64,000 bases of DNA from Streptomyces sp. AM 2-1-1 (GTDB lineage: Bacteria > Actinomycetota > Actinomycetes > Streptomycetales > Streptomycetaceae). This document shows, piece after piece, positions 48,219 through 56,345 of this stretch (position 1 is the stretch's first letter; each line of letters opens with the position of its first letter). The stretch is from NCBI RefSeq assembly GCF_029167645.1, contig NZ_CP119147.1:4854501-4918500 (forward strand), given 5' to 3'. A program made the translations under genes and the position numbers. The notes beneath the pieces were generated by a model. It did no database searches. It was not told the origin of the DNA and saw nothing but the letters and a program-made list of their open reading frames with translations.

Positions 48219-50249
48219 TCAGCCGCCGACCTTCTTGGCGAGCCCGCGCGCCTTCTTGCGGGCCTTGGCGGGCAGCCGACGGACGATCGGTCCGCCCACG
48301 CTCCGCAGCGCGCTGCGCACGGTCGCCTTGCGGCGCGCCGCGGCCATCGCGCTCAGCATCGCGGGGCTCACCTCGGGCAGGTCCGACACGAGGACGATCT
48401 TCCCGCCCCGCTCCACCCGTACGTCCGCGAGGGGTACCCCGGCGCTCTTGGCGCCGTCCAGCCGGACCGAGAGCTTCCACTCGCCCGGCGGCACGTCCGC
48501 GGCCTTGGCGGGCACCGAGACGTGGGCGCGGCCCTGCACGGGGCGCAGCGTCGTCGGCATGGTCCGGTCGTCGCCGCCGGTCGAGGTCAGCACCAGTTCG
48601 GCCTTGGAGGGCGCCGTGGCGGCCGAGGTGACGATGTCGAGGCGCAGCTCCGTCCTGGAGCCGGGGGTGCGCAGGACCGGGCGGCCCTCCAGGTACGCGG
48701 CCAGCTTCTTGGCGCGGCGGGCGACGTCCAGCGTCAGGTTGCCGTGCGGGTCCGTGAAGTACGGGATCACGGCACGGGCGGGAGAACCCAGCGAGGCGGG
48801 CAGGCACGCCGCGTCGACCTCGGGGGCGCGGTCCGCGCCGAGCCGGGCCTTGCGGACGACGCCGAGCCCGCGCAGCGGCACCCAGATGTCCCAGAAACCG
48901 CGCGAGACGCGGCCGCGGCCCTTGACGCCCTCGGAGGTGACGTGGCCGTAGCCGCTCAGGAAGACCTCGAAGACACCGTCGGAGATCTCCCTGACCTCCG
49001 AGGTGAACTTCGCGGGGCAGGGCCACTCGACGGCGGTCTCGCGGTTGCGCAGCGAGATCTCCGCCATGTAGCCGTCCAGGTCGTCCTCGACGTCCAGCAG
49101 CTCTCCGGCCGGCAGCAGGTCCGCGGTGAGGTCCGGGTGCAGGTGGAGGCGGCCGCCCCGGCGCACCAGGGTGACGGGCGCCTGGTCGTCGCCGTGGACG
49201 AGCCGGCCGGTGACGTCGATCCTGATCCGGCCGTCCGGCTGCCACGCGAGCTTCTCGAGGCGGGCGGTCGCCTTGATGGAGGCGGCCAGGCGGGCGATGC
49301 GGAGCAGTCCCTGGCGGTCGTCGTTGCGCAGCAGGGTGGAGCGGAGCCGCTGGATCGGGCCCAGCCCGTCGTGCACGCCGTCGTGCATGAAGTCCGCGGC
49401 CAGCGGCCGGACCGCGTCGATCATCTCGTCCCGGTACTCCGGTGTGTACTTCTGCACAGCGGGCTCACTGAGACGCGACAACATCTCCACACGGTAGAAG
49501 CGGCGCAGCAGCAGGTCGCGGAACTCGCCCGGCTCGGTGTTCTCCACGACGACGTCGAGGACTTCGCGGAGATTCCCGTAATAGCCCGACGGGATGATCT
49601 TCGCGGAGCCGGCGTTCTGGCCGTCGTCGCGCCGCGAGTAGTAGTAGCAGGTGTAACTGCCGAGAATGGAGACGACCTTCGCCGGGAAATACGCCTGCAT
49701 CATGTACAGCTGGTCCTCGAGGCGGCGCTTGCCCTCGGGATAGGCGATGTTGTTCTCGCGCAGGAATTCCGTCCGGAACATCTTGTGCGGGGTCAGGCTG
49801 TCGTACAGCGGAGCGTCGCGCAGGGAGCACTTCTCGCGGTTGACCTTGAAGACGCCGTGCGGGACGCCGCGGAAGTTGCTGGCCACCTTGCCGATGACGA
49901 TGTCCGAGCCGTTGCGGTGCCCCATGGCGTAGAGGCGCTGCAGCGCTTCGGAGGCGAGATAGTCGTCCTGGTCGAGGAATTGGACGTACTCGCCCTTGGC
50001 TTCCGCCACGCCGATGTTGCGAGGCTTGCCCGGCCAGCCCGAATTGGGGATGGTGATCACACGGAAGTGCGCGTGCTCGGTGGCAAGCTTTTCGAGCCGC
50101 TCGCGTGTGTCGTCGGTCGAACCGTCATTGACGAACAGCACTTCGAATTCGCTTGCGGGGAGGGTCTGACGCAGCAAGGAATCGATGGCGGGGTCGATGT
50201 ACTTTCCCGGGTTGTACACCGGGATGATGACGCTGACTTTGACTGACAC
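48219..50249 (-). CDS. TarS-like glycosyltransferase with extracatalytic C-terminal domains
   Basis: The protein (676 residues, GTG start) has a family 2 GT-A domain (about 1-320; VKVSVIIPVYNPGKYIDPAI, NDGSTDDT, DQDDYL, NSGWPGKPRN, EDQLYMM) and about 350 further residues predicted as beta-rich linker and sandwich domains, ending in a basic Lys/Arg tail. Size, order and motifs match staphylococcal TarS/TarP, whose C-terminal modules trimerise. This supports transfer of N-acetylglucosamine or another sugar onto poly(ribitol phosphate). The 5' 700 bases are less GC-rich than the rest. rmlC lies directly downstream on the same strand. Confidence 0.87.
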   Translation of the reverse strand: MSVKVSVIIPVYNPGKYIDPAIDSLLRQTLPASEFEVLFVNDGSTDDTRERLEKLATEHAHFRVITIPNSGWPGKPRNIGVAEAKGEYVQFLDQDDYLASEALQRLYAMGHRNGSDIVIGKVASNFRGVPHGVFKVNREKCSLRDAPLYDSLTPHKMFRTEFLRENNIAYPEGKRRLEDQLYMMQAYFPAKVVSILGSYTCYYYSRRDDGQNAGSAKIIPSGYYGNLREVLDVVVENTEPGEFRDLLLRRFYRVEMLSRLSEPAVQKYTPEYRDEMIDAVRPLAADFMHDGVHDGLGPIQRLRSTLLRNDDRQGLLRIARLAASIKATARLEKLAWQPDGRIRIDVTGRLVHGDDQAPVTLVRRGGRLHLHPDLTADLLPAGELLDVEDDLDGYMAEISLRNRETAVEWPCPAKFTSEVREISDGVFEVFLSGYGHVTSEGVKGRGRVSRGFWDIWVPLRGLGVVRKARLGADRAPEVDAACLPASLGSPARAVIPYFTDPHGNLTLDVARRAKKLAAYLEGRPVLRTPGSRTELRLDIVTSAATAPSKAELVLTSTGGDDRTMPTTLRPVQGRAHVSVPAKAADVPPGEWKLSVRLDGAKSAGVPLADVRVERGGKIVLVSDLPEVSPAMLSAMAAARRKATVRSALRSVGGPIVRRLPAKARKKARGLAKKVGG

Positions 50250-50349
50250 AACTGTGTCCCATCTCTTGTGGGAACCCTGAACGCGAAGGCGGTGTCGGGA
50301 TCGGAGACCGATTGAGGGCGAGGGTCGCCGCCCGGAAGCACCTTAGCGG

Positions 50350-51837
50350 TTGTGGCGGATCGAACAGTTCGGACCGGCCGTGATGTCATGTACGGTGCAC
50401 CAGAGGTCCGGGCCCGGGGGGGAGCCTTTCCCGCGCGGCCAAGTGGCGTACGCAGTGGTGGCTTTGTGCCCGTGCGGCGTTGCTTTCGCACGTGCCTCGC
50501 GGACCGGGACGGCAGGCCGGTCCGTCGCTTCTTCGGTTAGAGGTGCCGTCATCACACGTACGCGTACTGCGGTCGGCCGGATCGCATGGTCCCAGGGATC
50601 GGTCGCCGACTGCTTCAAGGGCCGGAACAACAGTCTCGGATTCATCCGGCTGTGTCTGGCCTCCGCCGTCGTCGTCTCGCACGCCAGCGTGCTGGGATTC
50701 GGGGACAAGGAGTTCGGTCACTGGTTCAGCCACGGGCAGACCGACCTCGGCAAGGTCTCCGTCTACGGCTTCTTCGTCCTGTCGGGCATCCTCGTGACCC
50801 GCAGTGGCAACCGGCTCCCCCTGGGCCGCTTCCTCTGGCACCGCGCCCTGCGCCTGCTGCCGGGTCTCTGGGTCTGTCTCGCGGTGACCGCGTTCGCCAT
50901 CGCGCCCTTCCTCTACTGGCGCCAGCAGGGGAGCCTGGACGGTTTCTGGGGCCACGCCAGGGGACCCGTCGACTACATGGAGTCGAACTGGGCCATCGCG
51001 CCCCGCCAGAACGACGTGTCCGGGGTCATCGCCCACTCCGCGGGATCCGGTCTGGCGCACAGCCCCAGCATCGACGCCGCGCTGTGGTCGCTCCGCTACG
51101 AGGTGCTCTGCTACTTCGGCGTGGCCCTGCTCGCCGTGACGGGCGTCCTCGCCCGGGCCCGCCGGGTCGTGCTCGTGGTGACCGCGGTCCTCGGGTTCCT
51201 CGTGATCGACCCGGCTCTGGCGACCCCGTTCTGGGCGGGCTTCTCCGACTCCTCGTACGCGACGAGCTTCGAGATCTTCACCGTGATGGGCAAGTTCGAC
51301 CCGGACGTCCTCATCTACCTCGGCTTCGCCTTCGCCATCGGTGCCCTGATCGAGATGTACCGGGAGCGTGTCCCGGTCAGCGACCCGCTGGGCGTCCTCG
51401 CGGTCCTCGTGCTCCTCGGCAGCATCCACTACGGGTACTTCTTCGTCGTCGGCATCCCCGCCTTCGCCTACCTGCTGCTCTGGCTCGCCATCCGGCTCCC
51501 CGGGCCGTTCCGCCGCATCGGGGCCCGCAACGACCTCTCCTACGGCGTCTACATCTACGGTTTCGCCATCCAGCAGTCGCTGACGGCCGTCGGCTTCGCG
51601 CGCTGGGGCTTCTGGCCCTACCTCGCGATGTCGCTCGCCGGCACGCTGGCGGCCGCGGCGCTCTCCTGGCACCTGGTCGAGAAGCCCGCGATGCGGCTCA
51701 AGGACATCGGCCGCAAGCGCACCGCCCCCACCGCCCCGCCGGCGGCCCAGCCCGCTCCCTTCGGGGAGCCGGAAGCCGCTGCCGGGGACTCCGGGCAGGA
51801 CCGGACCCTCGCGGACAGCGGCAGCCGGACGGGCTGA
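50350..51837 (+). CDS. Acyltransferase 3 family membrane protein
   Basis: Conserved acyltransferase 3 features: NNSLGFIRLCLASAVVVSHA with the catalytic His in the first helix, VYGFFVLSGILVTRS, and about ten membrane helices to residue 450, then a Pro/Ala tail. The conserved part starts only near residue 91 of this frame. The true start is unresolved: TTG 50350, ATG 50383, GTG 50443, 50455 and 50458 are all in frame without a good ribosome site. It probably O-acylates an extracytoplasmic sugar polymer, by context the locus product. It is divergent from the TarS-like gene. Confidence 0.82.
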   Translation: MWRIEQFGPAVMSCTVHQRSGPGGEPFPRGQVAYAVVALCPCGVAFARASRTGTAGRSVASSVRGAVITRTRTAVGRIAWSQGSVADCFKGRNNSLGFIRLCLASAVVVSHASVLGFGDKEFGHWFSHGQTDLGKVSVYGFFVLSGILVTRSGNRLPLGRFLWHRALRLLPGLWVCLAVTAFAIAPFLYWRQQGSLDGFWGHARGPVDYMESNWAIAPRQNDVSGVIAHSAGSGLAHSPSIDAALWSLRYEVLCYFGVALLAVTGVLARARRVVLVVTAVLGFLVIDPALATPFWAGFSDSSYATSFEIFTVMGKFDPDVLIYLGFAFAIGALIEMYRERVPVSDPLGVLAVLVLLGSIHYGYFFVVGIPAFAYLLLWLAIRLPGPFRRIGARNDLSYGVYIYGFAIQQSLTAVGFARWGFWPYLAMSLAGTLAAAALSWHLVEKPAMRLKDIGRKRTAPTAPPAAQPAPFGEPEAAAGDSGQDRTLADSGSRTG

Positions 51838-52008
51838 TCTCCCAGCCCGGACCGTCCCGCCCCGGACCACCCCGTACGCACCGCCCCAGGACGCCCCGGC
51901 CGCCACGGCCGGGGCGGCCTCGGGCTCCGGAGCGCACGAGCGGCGACCGCCTCTACCACTCCGCGTCCATGGGGCGGAACAGCGGTGCGGCCGCCACCCC
52001 GGCTGACA

Positions 52009-52014
52009 TAGATT
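52009..52014 (+). promoter_or_regulatory. -10 element of a leaderless promoter (proB)
   Basis: TAGATT lies seven bases before the GTG at 52022 with no ribosome site. Confidence 0.5.
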
Positions 52015-52021
52015 CGCCCCT

Positions 52022-53176
52022 GTGACATCGGCAGCGGAGACAGTGGCAAGACAACGGGTGACCGAGGCCCGCAGGATCGTCGTCAAGGTGGGCTCCTCCT
52101 CGCTCACCACCGCCGTGGGCGGACTCGACGCCGACCGGGTGGACGCCCTCGTGGACGTCCTCGCCAAGGTCCGCGGCGGCGGTGAGCGGGAGATAGTCCT
52201 CGTCTCCAGCGGCGCCATCGCTGCCGGACTCGCCCCGCTGGGCCTGCACCGCAGACCGAAGGACCTCGCCCGCCAGCAGGCGGCGGCCAGCGTCGGCCAG
52301 GGGCTGCTCGTGGCCCGCTACACGGCGTCCTTCGCCCGCTACGGCGTACGCGTCGGCCAGGTGCTGCTCACGACCGACGACACCAGCCGCCGCGCCCACT
52401 ACCGCAACGCCTACCGCACCCTCGACCAGCTGCTGGAGATGGGTGCCCTGCCCGTCGTCAACGAGAACGACACCGTCGCCACGGACGAGATCCGCTTCGG
52501 CGACAACGACCGTCTGGCCGCCCTCGTCGCCCACCTCGTCCACGCCGACCTGCTGGTCCTCCTCTCCGACGTGGACGGGGTCTACGACGGCGACCCCAGC
52601 ACACCCGGCACCTCGCGCATCGCCGAGATCACCGGCCCCCAGGACCTGGCGGGCGTCGCGATCGGCAGCGCGGGCAAAGCGGGCGTCGGCACCGGAGGCA
52701 TGGTCACCAAGGTGGAGGCGGCCCGGATCGCCACCGCCGCAGGCATCCCCGTCGTCCTCACCTCGGCCTGGCACGCCGCCGACGCCCTCGCCGGACGGGA
52801 CACCGGAACCTTCTTCCACCCCACCGGCCGCCGCTCGGCCGACCGCCTCCTCTGGCTGGCCCACGCCTCGGCCCCGCAGGGCGCGCTCGTCCTCGACGAG
52901 GGAGCCGTCCGGGCCGTCGTCGAACGCCGTACCTCCCTGCTGCCCGCGGGCATCTCGGCCGTGCACGGCGACTTCACGGCCGGGGACCCGGTCGAACTGC
53001 GCGACCCGGCCGGACGGGCCGTGGCGCGCGGCCTGGTCAACTTCGACGCCAAGGAGATCCCCCAGCTCCTCGGCCGCTCCACGCACGAGCTGGCCCGGGA
53101 ACTCGGTCCGGCCTACGAACGCGAGGTCGTACACAGGGACGACCTCGTCGTCCTCGTGCCCCCCTCGGCCCCCTGA
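52022..53176 (+). CDS. proB: Glutamate 5-kinase
   Basis: This 384-residue enzyme phosphorylates glutamate at the gamma position, the first step of proline synthesis. The amino-acid-kinase domain starts RRIVVKVGSSSLT; VNENDTVATDEIRFGDND and GTGGMVTKVEAA are the substrate and nucleotide motifs. A C-terminal PUA domain (about 285-375) is present. The gene appears leaderless. proA is not adjacent: a small hypothetical gene lies between them. Confidence 0.96.
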   Translation: MTSAAETVARQRVTEARRIVVKVGSSSLTTAVGGLDADRVDALVDVLAKVRGGGEREIVLVSSGAIAAGLAPLGLHRRPKDLARQQAAASVGQGLLVARYTASFARYGVRVGQVLLTTDDTSRRAHYRNAYRTLDQLLEMGALPVVNENDTVATDEIRFGDNDRLAALVAHLVHADLLVLLSDVDGVYDGDPSTPGTSRIAEITGPQDLAGVAIGSAGKAGVGTGGMVTKVEAARIATAAGIPVVLTSAWHAADALAGRDTGTFFHPTGRRSADRLLWLAHASAPQGALVLDEGAVRAVVERRTSLLPAGISAVHGDFTAGDPVELRDPAGRAVARGLVNFDAKEIPQLLGRSTHELARELGPAYEREVVHRDDLVVLVPPSAP

Positions 53177-53306
53177 ATCGGCTGAAACTCCGTGCTCCCG
53201 GCGGAGAGCTTCACCAAAACCGCCCCAAGCCCGCCCTCGGGCTGGTCAACTTTGTAGCGGGGGTACGCAGGGGACAGCACAGCACCACATCCACAGGAGG
53301 CCGCCG

Positions 53307-53819
53307 GTGAGACGAGCGCGCCCGGGGGCGCCGCCCCGAGGAACGGGCACCCGCGCACTGACCAGCGTGGGGGCGGGAACCGGCTTCGACCGGAGCCCGC
53401 CCGCCGACCGCGGGAGCGACCGGGCCGAGGACCGCACCACCGGCCACGAGCCGGGGGCGGTGAAGGGGGAGACCGCACAGTCCCGGCTGTGGCACATCAC
53501 GCTCTGCGTCTCCGGGGCCCAGACGCCCCTGGGGGAGATCAGACGCGGCCTGGAACAACTGGCCCACGACCATCCCTTCCTGCTGACCAGCCGGTACGCG
53601 AACGACCACGCGGAGATCCGGTACTGGGAGGAGGCGCGGGACCTGCACGACGCGGCCGCCGTCGCCCTGCGGCTCTGGGGCGAGCACCGCTCCACGGCTC
53701 AACTGCCGCCGTGGGAGATCGTCGGCCTCGAGGTCATCGACCGGGAGACCTACCACCAGCGCGTCGCCGAGGGGTACGGCCCGCCGCCCGCCGCGCCGGT
53801 GGGCGTCCACCCGTACTGA
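53307..53819 (+). CDS. Conserved hypothetical protein between proB and proA
   Basis: The GTG at 53307 has an ideal AGGAGG site six bases upstream and gives a protein of 170 residues. The first 55 are Arg/Gly/Pro-rich and probably disordered. The rest is a compact alpha-beta domain: [58 protein letters not shown], then [18 protein letters not shown]. It is soluble and has no membrane helix. I recognise no named family; proteins of this kind sit beside proA in streptomycetes. Function unknown. Confidence 0.82.
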   Translation: MRRARPGAPPRGTGTRALTSVGAGTGFDRSPPADRGSDRAEDRTTGHEPGAVKGETAQSRLWHITLCVSGAQTPLGEIRRGLEQLAHDHPFLLTSRYANDHAEIRYWEEARDLHDAAAVALRLWGEHRSTAQLPPWEIVGLEVIDRETYHQRVAEGYGPPPAAPVGVHPY

Positions 53820-54000
53820 GCGGGAGGGGCCCGTCCGTCACGGACCGTCGCGGAACACCGTGGAACACCGCACGGGACCGCCCGCCGGGCTCCGGGGGGC
53901 AGGGCAGGAAGGCTGCGCGGGCACTGCCCGGCGTGTCCCGCGGACGCGGTCCCGCCGGGCCCGGCGGCCGCGCTCCGGCCAGGGTGTCTCGCATCACGGG

Positions 54001-54013
54001 ATACGGGCCGTAT
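54001..54013 (+). promoter_or_regulatory. Palindrome at the proA -35 region
   Basis: ATACGG-G-CCGTAT is a perfect 6+6 inverted repeat lying 17-18 bases before the proA -10 element, a place where a repressor would block the promoter. Confidence 0.4.
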
Positions 54014-54030
54014 GTCCGCGGGCCGCGCAC

Positions 54031-54036
54031 TACCCT
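54031..54036 (+). promoter_or_regulatory. -10 element of a leaderless promoter (proA)
   Basis: TACCCT lies six bases before the ATG at 54043. Confidence 0.5.
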
Positions 54037-54042
54037 GCGGGC

Positions 54043-55326
54043 ATGACCACGCTCTCGCCGTACGACAACATGTCCCCGGTCGCGCAGGCCGCCTACCGGG
54101 CGCGCGCTGCCGCCGCCGACATCGCGCCGCTCCCGCGCGCCGCCAAGGACGACGCTCTGCTCGCCGTCGCCGACGCGCTGGAGGTGCGGGCGGGCGAAAT
54201 CGTCGGGGCCAACGCCGAGGACGTCGAGCGCGCCCGGGCCGCCGGCACCGCCGAATCGGTGGTCGACCGGCTCACGCTCACCCCCGAACGCATCCGCGCC
54301 ATCGCCGCCGACGTGCGCCAGGTGGCCTCCCTGCCCGACCCGGTCGGCGAGGTCGTGCGCGGTTCCACCCTCCCCAACGGCATCGACCTGCGCCAGGTCC
54401 GCGTGCCCCTCGGAGTGGTCGGGATCATCTACGAGGCCCGCCCCAACGTCACCGTCGACGCCGCGGTCCTCTGCCTCAAGTCCGGCAACGCCGTCCTGCT
54501 GCGCGGCTCCTCGTCCGCCTACGCCTCCAACTCCGCCCTCGTCCGCGTGGTGCGCGACGCGGTCGGCGGAGCCGGGCTGCCGGCCGACGCGGTGCAGCTG
54601 GTCCCCGGGGAGAGCCACGACTCCGTCCGCGAGCTCATGCGGGCCCGGGGCCTGGTGGACGTGCTGATCCCGCGCGGCGGCGCCGGACTGATCCGCCGGG
54701 TCGTCGAGGAGTCCACCGTCCCCGTCATCGAGACCGGAACCGGCAACTGCCACGTCTACGTGGACGCCCGGACCGACCTGGCGATGGCCGTCGACATCCT
54801 GGTCAACTCCAAGGCGCAGCGCCCGAGCGTCTGCAACTCCGCCGAGACGCTCCTCGTGCACCGGGACGTCGCCGACCAGTTCCTGCCGCTCGCGCTGGAC
54901 GCCCTGGCCGCGGCCGGGGTGACGGTCCACGGCGACGAGCGCGTCCTGACGTACGCCGAGGGGTCCAAGGCGACCGTCGTGCCGGCCACCGCCGAGGACT
55001 GGGAGACGGAGTACCTCTCCTACGACATCGCCGCCGCCGTGGTGGACTCGCTGGACGCCGCGGTGGCGCACATCCGGCTCTGGTCCTCCGGCCACACCGA
55101 GGCGATCGTGACCACCTCCCAGGCCGCGGCGCGCCGGTTCACCCAGTTGGTCGACTCGACCACGGTCGCCGTCAACGCCTCCACCCGCTTCACCGACGGC
55201 GGGCAGTTCGGGTTCGGCGCGGAGATCGGCATCTCCACCCAGAAGCTGCACGCCCGGGGCCCGATGGGGCTGCCGGAACTGACCACCACCAAGTACATCG
55301 TCACCGGCGACGGTCACACACGGTAG
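54043..55326 (+). CDS. proA: Glutamate-5-semialdehyde dehydrogenase
   Basis: The protein (427 residues) is the second enzyme of proline synthesis, reducing gamma-glutamyl phosphate to the semialdehyde. Aldehyde-dehydrogenase-fold motifs include [28 protein letters not shown] and the catalytic Cys in [15 protein letters not shown] 54043 is the natural start ([20 protein letters not shown]) and appears leaderless. A hairpin (55343-55373) follows, and the next gene begins at 55405. Confidence 0.96.
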   Translation: MTTLSPYDNMSPVAQAAYRARAAAADIAPLPRAAKDDALLAVADALEVRAGEIVGANAEDVERARAAGTAESVVDRLTLTPERIRAIAADVRQVASLPDPVGEVVRGSTLPNGIDLRQVRVPLGVVGIIYEARPNVTVDAAVLCLKSGNAVLLRGSSSAYASNSALVRVVRDAVGGAGLPADAVQLVPGESHDSVRELMRARGLVDVLIPRGGAGLIRRVVEESTVPVIETGTGNCHVYVDARTDLAMAVDILVNSKAQRPSVCNSAETLLVHRDVADQFLPLALDALAAAGVTVHGDERVLTYAEGSKATVVPATAEDWETEYLSYDIAAAVVDSLDAAVAHIRLWSSGHTEAIVTTSQAAARRFTQLVDSTTVAVNASTRFTDGGQFGFGAEIGISTQKLHARGPMGLPELTTTKYIVTGDGHTR

Positions 55327-55342
55327 CCGGACGGGCCCGTCG

Positions 55343-55373
55343 GGTCGGGGAGAGTTCCGCCGTCTCCCTGACC
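55343..55373 (+). terminator. Terminator of proA
   Basis: An 11-bp stem with one G-T pair (55343-55353 with 55363-55373) and a 9-base loop. Its right arm overlaps the -35 element of the next gene. Confidence 0.65.
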
Positions 55374-55397
55374 GGACCGCCCCGACGCGGTTACGCT
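55368..55397 (+). promoter_or_regulatory. Leaderless promoter of the membrane-protein gene at 55405
   Basis: CTGACC (55368-55373) and TACGCT (55392-55397) are 18 bases apart, and the -10 ends seven bases before the GTG. Confidence 0.5.
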
Positions 55398-55404
55398 GAA
55401 TCCC

Positions 55405-56028
55405 GTGGACGACGCGGGGGGCAGGCCGTCTCAGGACGGAGGGGAGCCCGACGACGACCGCGGGGGCGCGGACGAGGACTTCGCCACCGTGGTGTTCGAC
55501 GAGGAGTTCGTACGGGCCGCGAGGATCCACGAGCCCACCGCCGTGGAACGGCTGGTCGCCGCCGCCGAAGCGCGCGCGGAAGCCGAGGCGGCCCGGTCCC
55601 GCCCGGCGGGCACCGCCCGGGACGGCGATCCGTACGACCGCCACCGCCCCGGCCGCGAGTACGCCGGCGGGCGCACCCCCCACGACCCGGACGACGTCGA
55701 CTACGACCCCGACGGCGGTGACGTCGCGGCGGGCCCGTACGGCCCGCACGGCGGCGCCCTGCGCCCCTACCGGGGCTCCGCGCGCTGGCACCGGCCGGTC
55801 GCCTGGCTCCTGGCGCTGCTGATGGGGATCGGGATGATCGCGCTCGCGTTCAGCGCGGTCTACCGAGGTTCCCCGGCCGACAACCAGGACCACCTGCCGC
55901 CCACGACCAGCGGTGTCGACGCGACCACGGAGCCGACGGCCGGCGGGGCGGACGCGGCGGTTCCCCCTGCGGCCACGGAGCCTTTGGGCACCGCCGACCG
56001 GGCGGAGGACGCCGCGACGGCGCCGTGA
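55405..56028 (+). CDS. Single-pass membrane protein with the FDEEFVRAAR motif (SCO2584-like)
   Basis: The protein (207 residues) has an acidic cytoplasmic N terminus containing ATVVFDEEFVRAARIHEPTA (about 28-47), a disordered Pro/Asp/Gly-rich stretch, one membrane helix (about 132-153) and a Thr/Pro-rich outer tail. By position it is the counterpart of S. coelicolor SCO2584, reported, as I recall, as a partner of the MreB/spore-wall complex. The next gene shares the same motif. No enzymatic domain is seen; a scaffolding role is inferred. Confidence 0.8.
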   Translation: MDDAGGRPSQDGGEPDDDRGGADEDFATVVFDEEFVRAARIHEPTAVERLVAAAEARAEAEAARSRPAGTARDGDPYDRHRPGREYAGGRTPHDPDDVDYDPDGGDVAAGPYGPHGGALRPYRGSARWHRPVAWLLALLMGIGMIALAFSAVYRGSPADNQDHLPPTTSGVDATTEPTAGGADAAVPPAATEPLGTADRAEDAATAP

Positions 56029-56345
56029 CCGGCGGACGGGCGGGAAGCGTCCGGGACGGCCGGTGCGCTGTCCGCCCTCCCGCACGCGCCCTGAACGCCG
56101 TTCCCCGCGGGCTCCCACTCCCCGGCCCGTACGGGCGTCACCCACCCGGCCGTGTCGCGGCGTAGCGCCCAGTCGTGCGAACTCCGCGGTCGGCCGCCGC
56201 CACCGCGTTTACGCGAGGCGCAATCGACCTACCCTCACAGTGTGACCCCTCTTCCGGAGGGGGCTTCTCGCTGCCCTCGGCCGCTCGGCCGGGCAGACCG
56301 TTGCGCACCGACCCCGTGCCGGTGGTGTGGAGACCGGGAGAAGTC
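56029..56345 (+). other. Upstream region of the second FDEEFVRAAR-motif gene
   Basis: This 317-bp gap carries TACCCT (56230-56235), a -10 element spaced as for a leaderless start at GTG 56242. That GTG is one base out of frame with the downstream gene; the frames would join if the five-G run at 56259-56263 had one more G. No other gene was seen. Confidence 0.45.
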
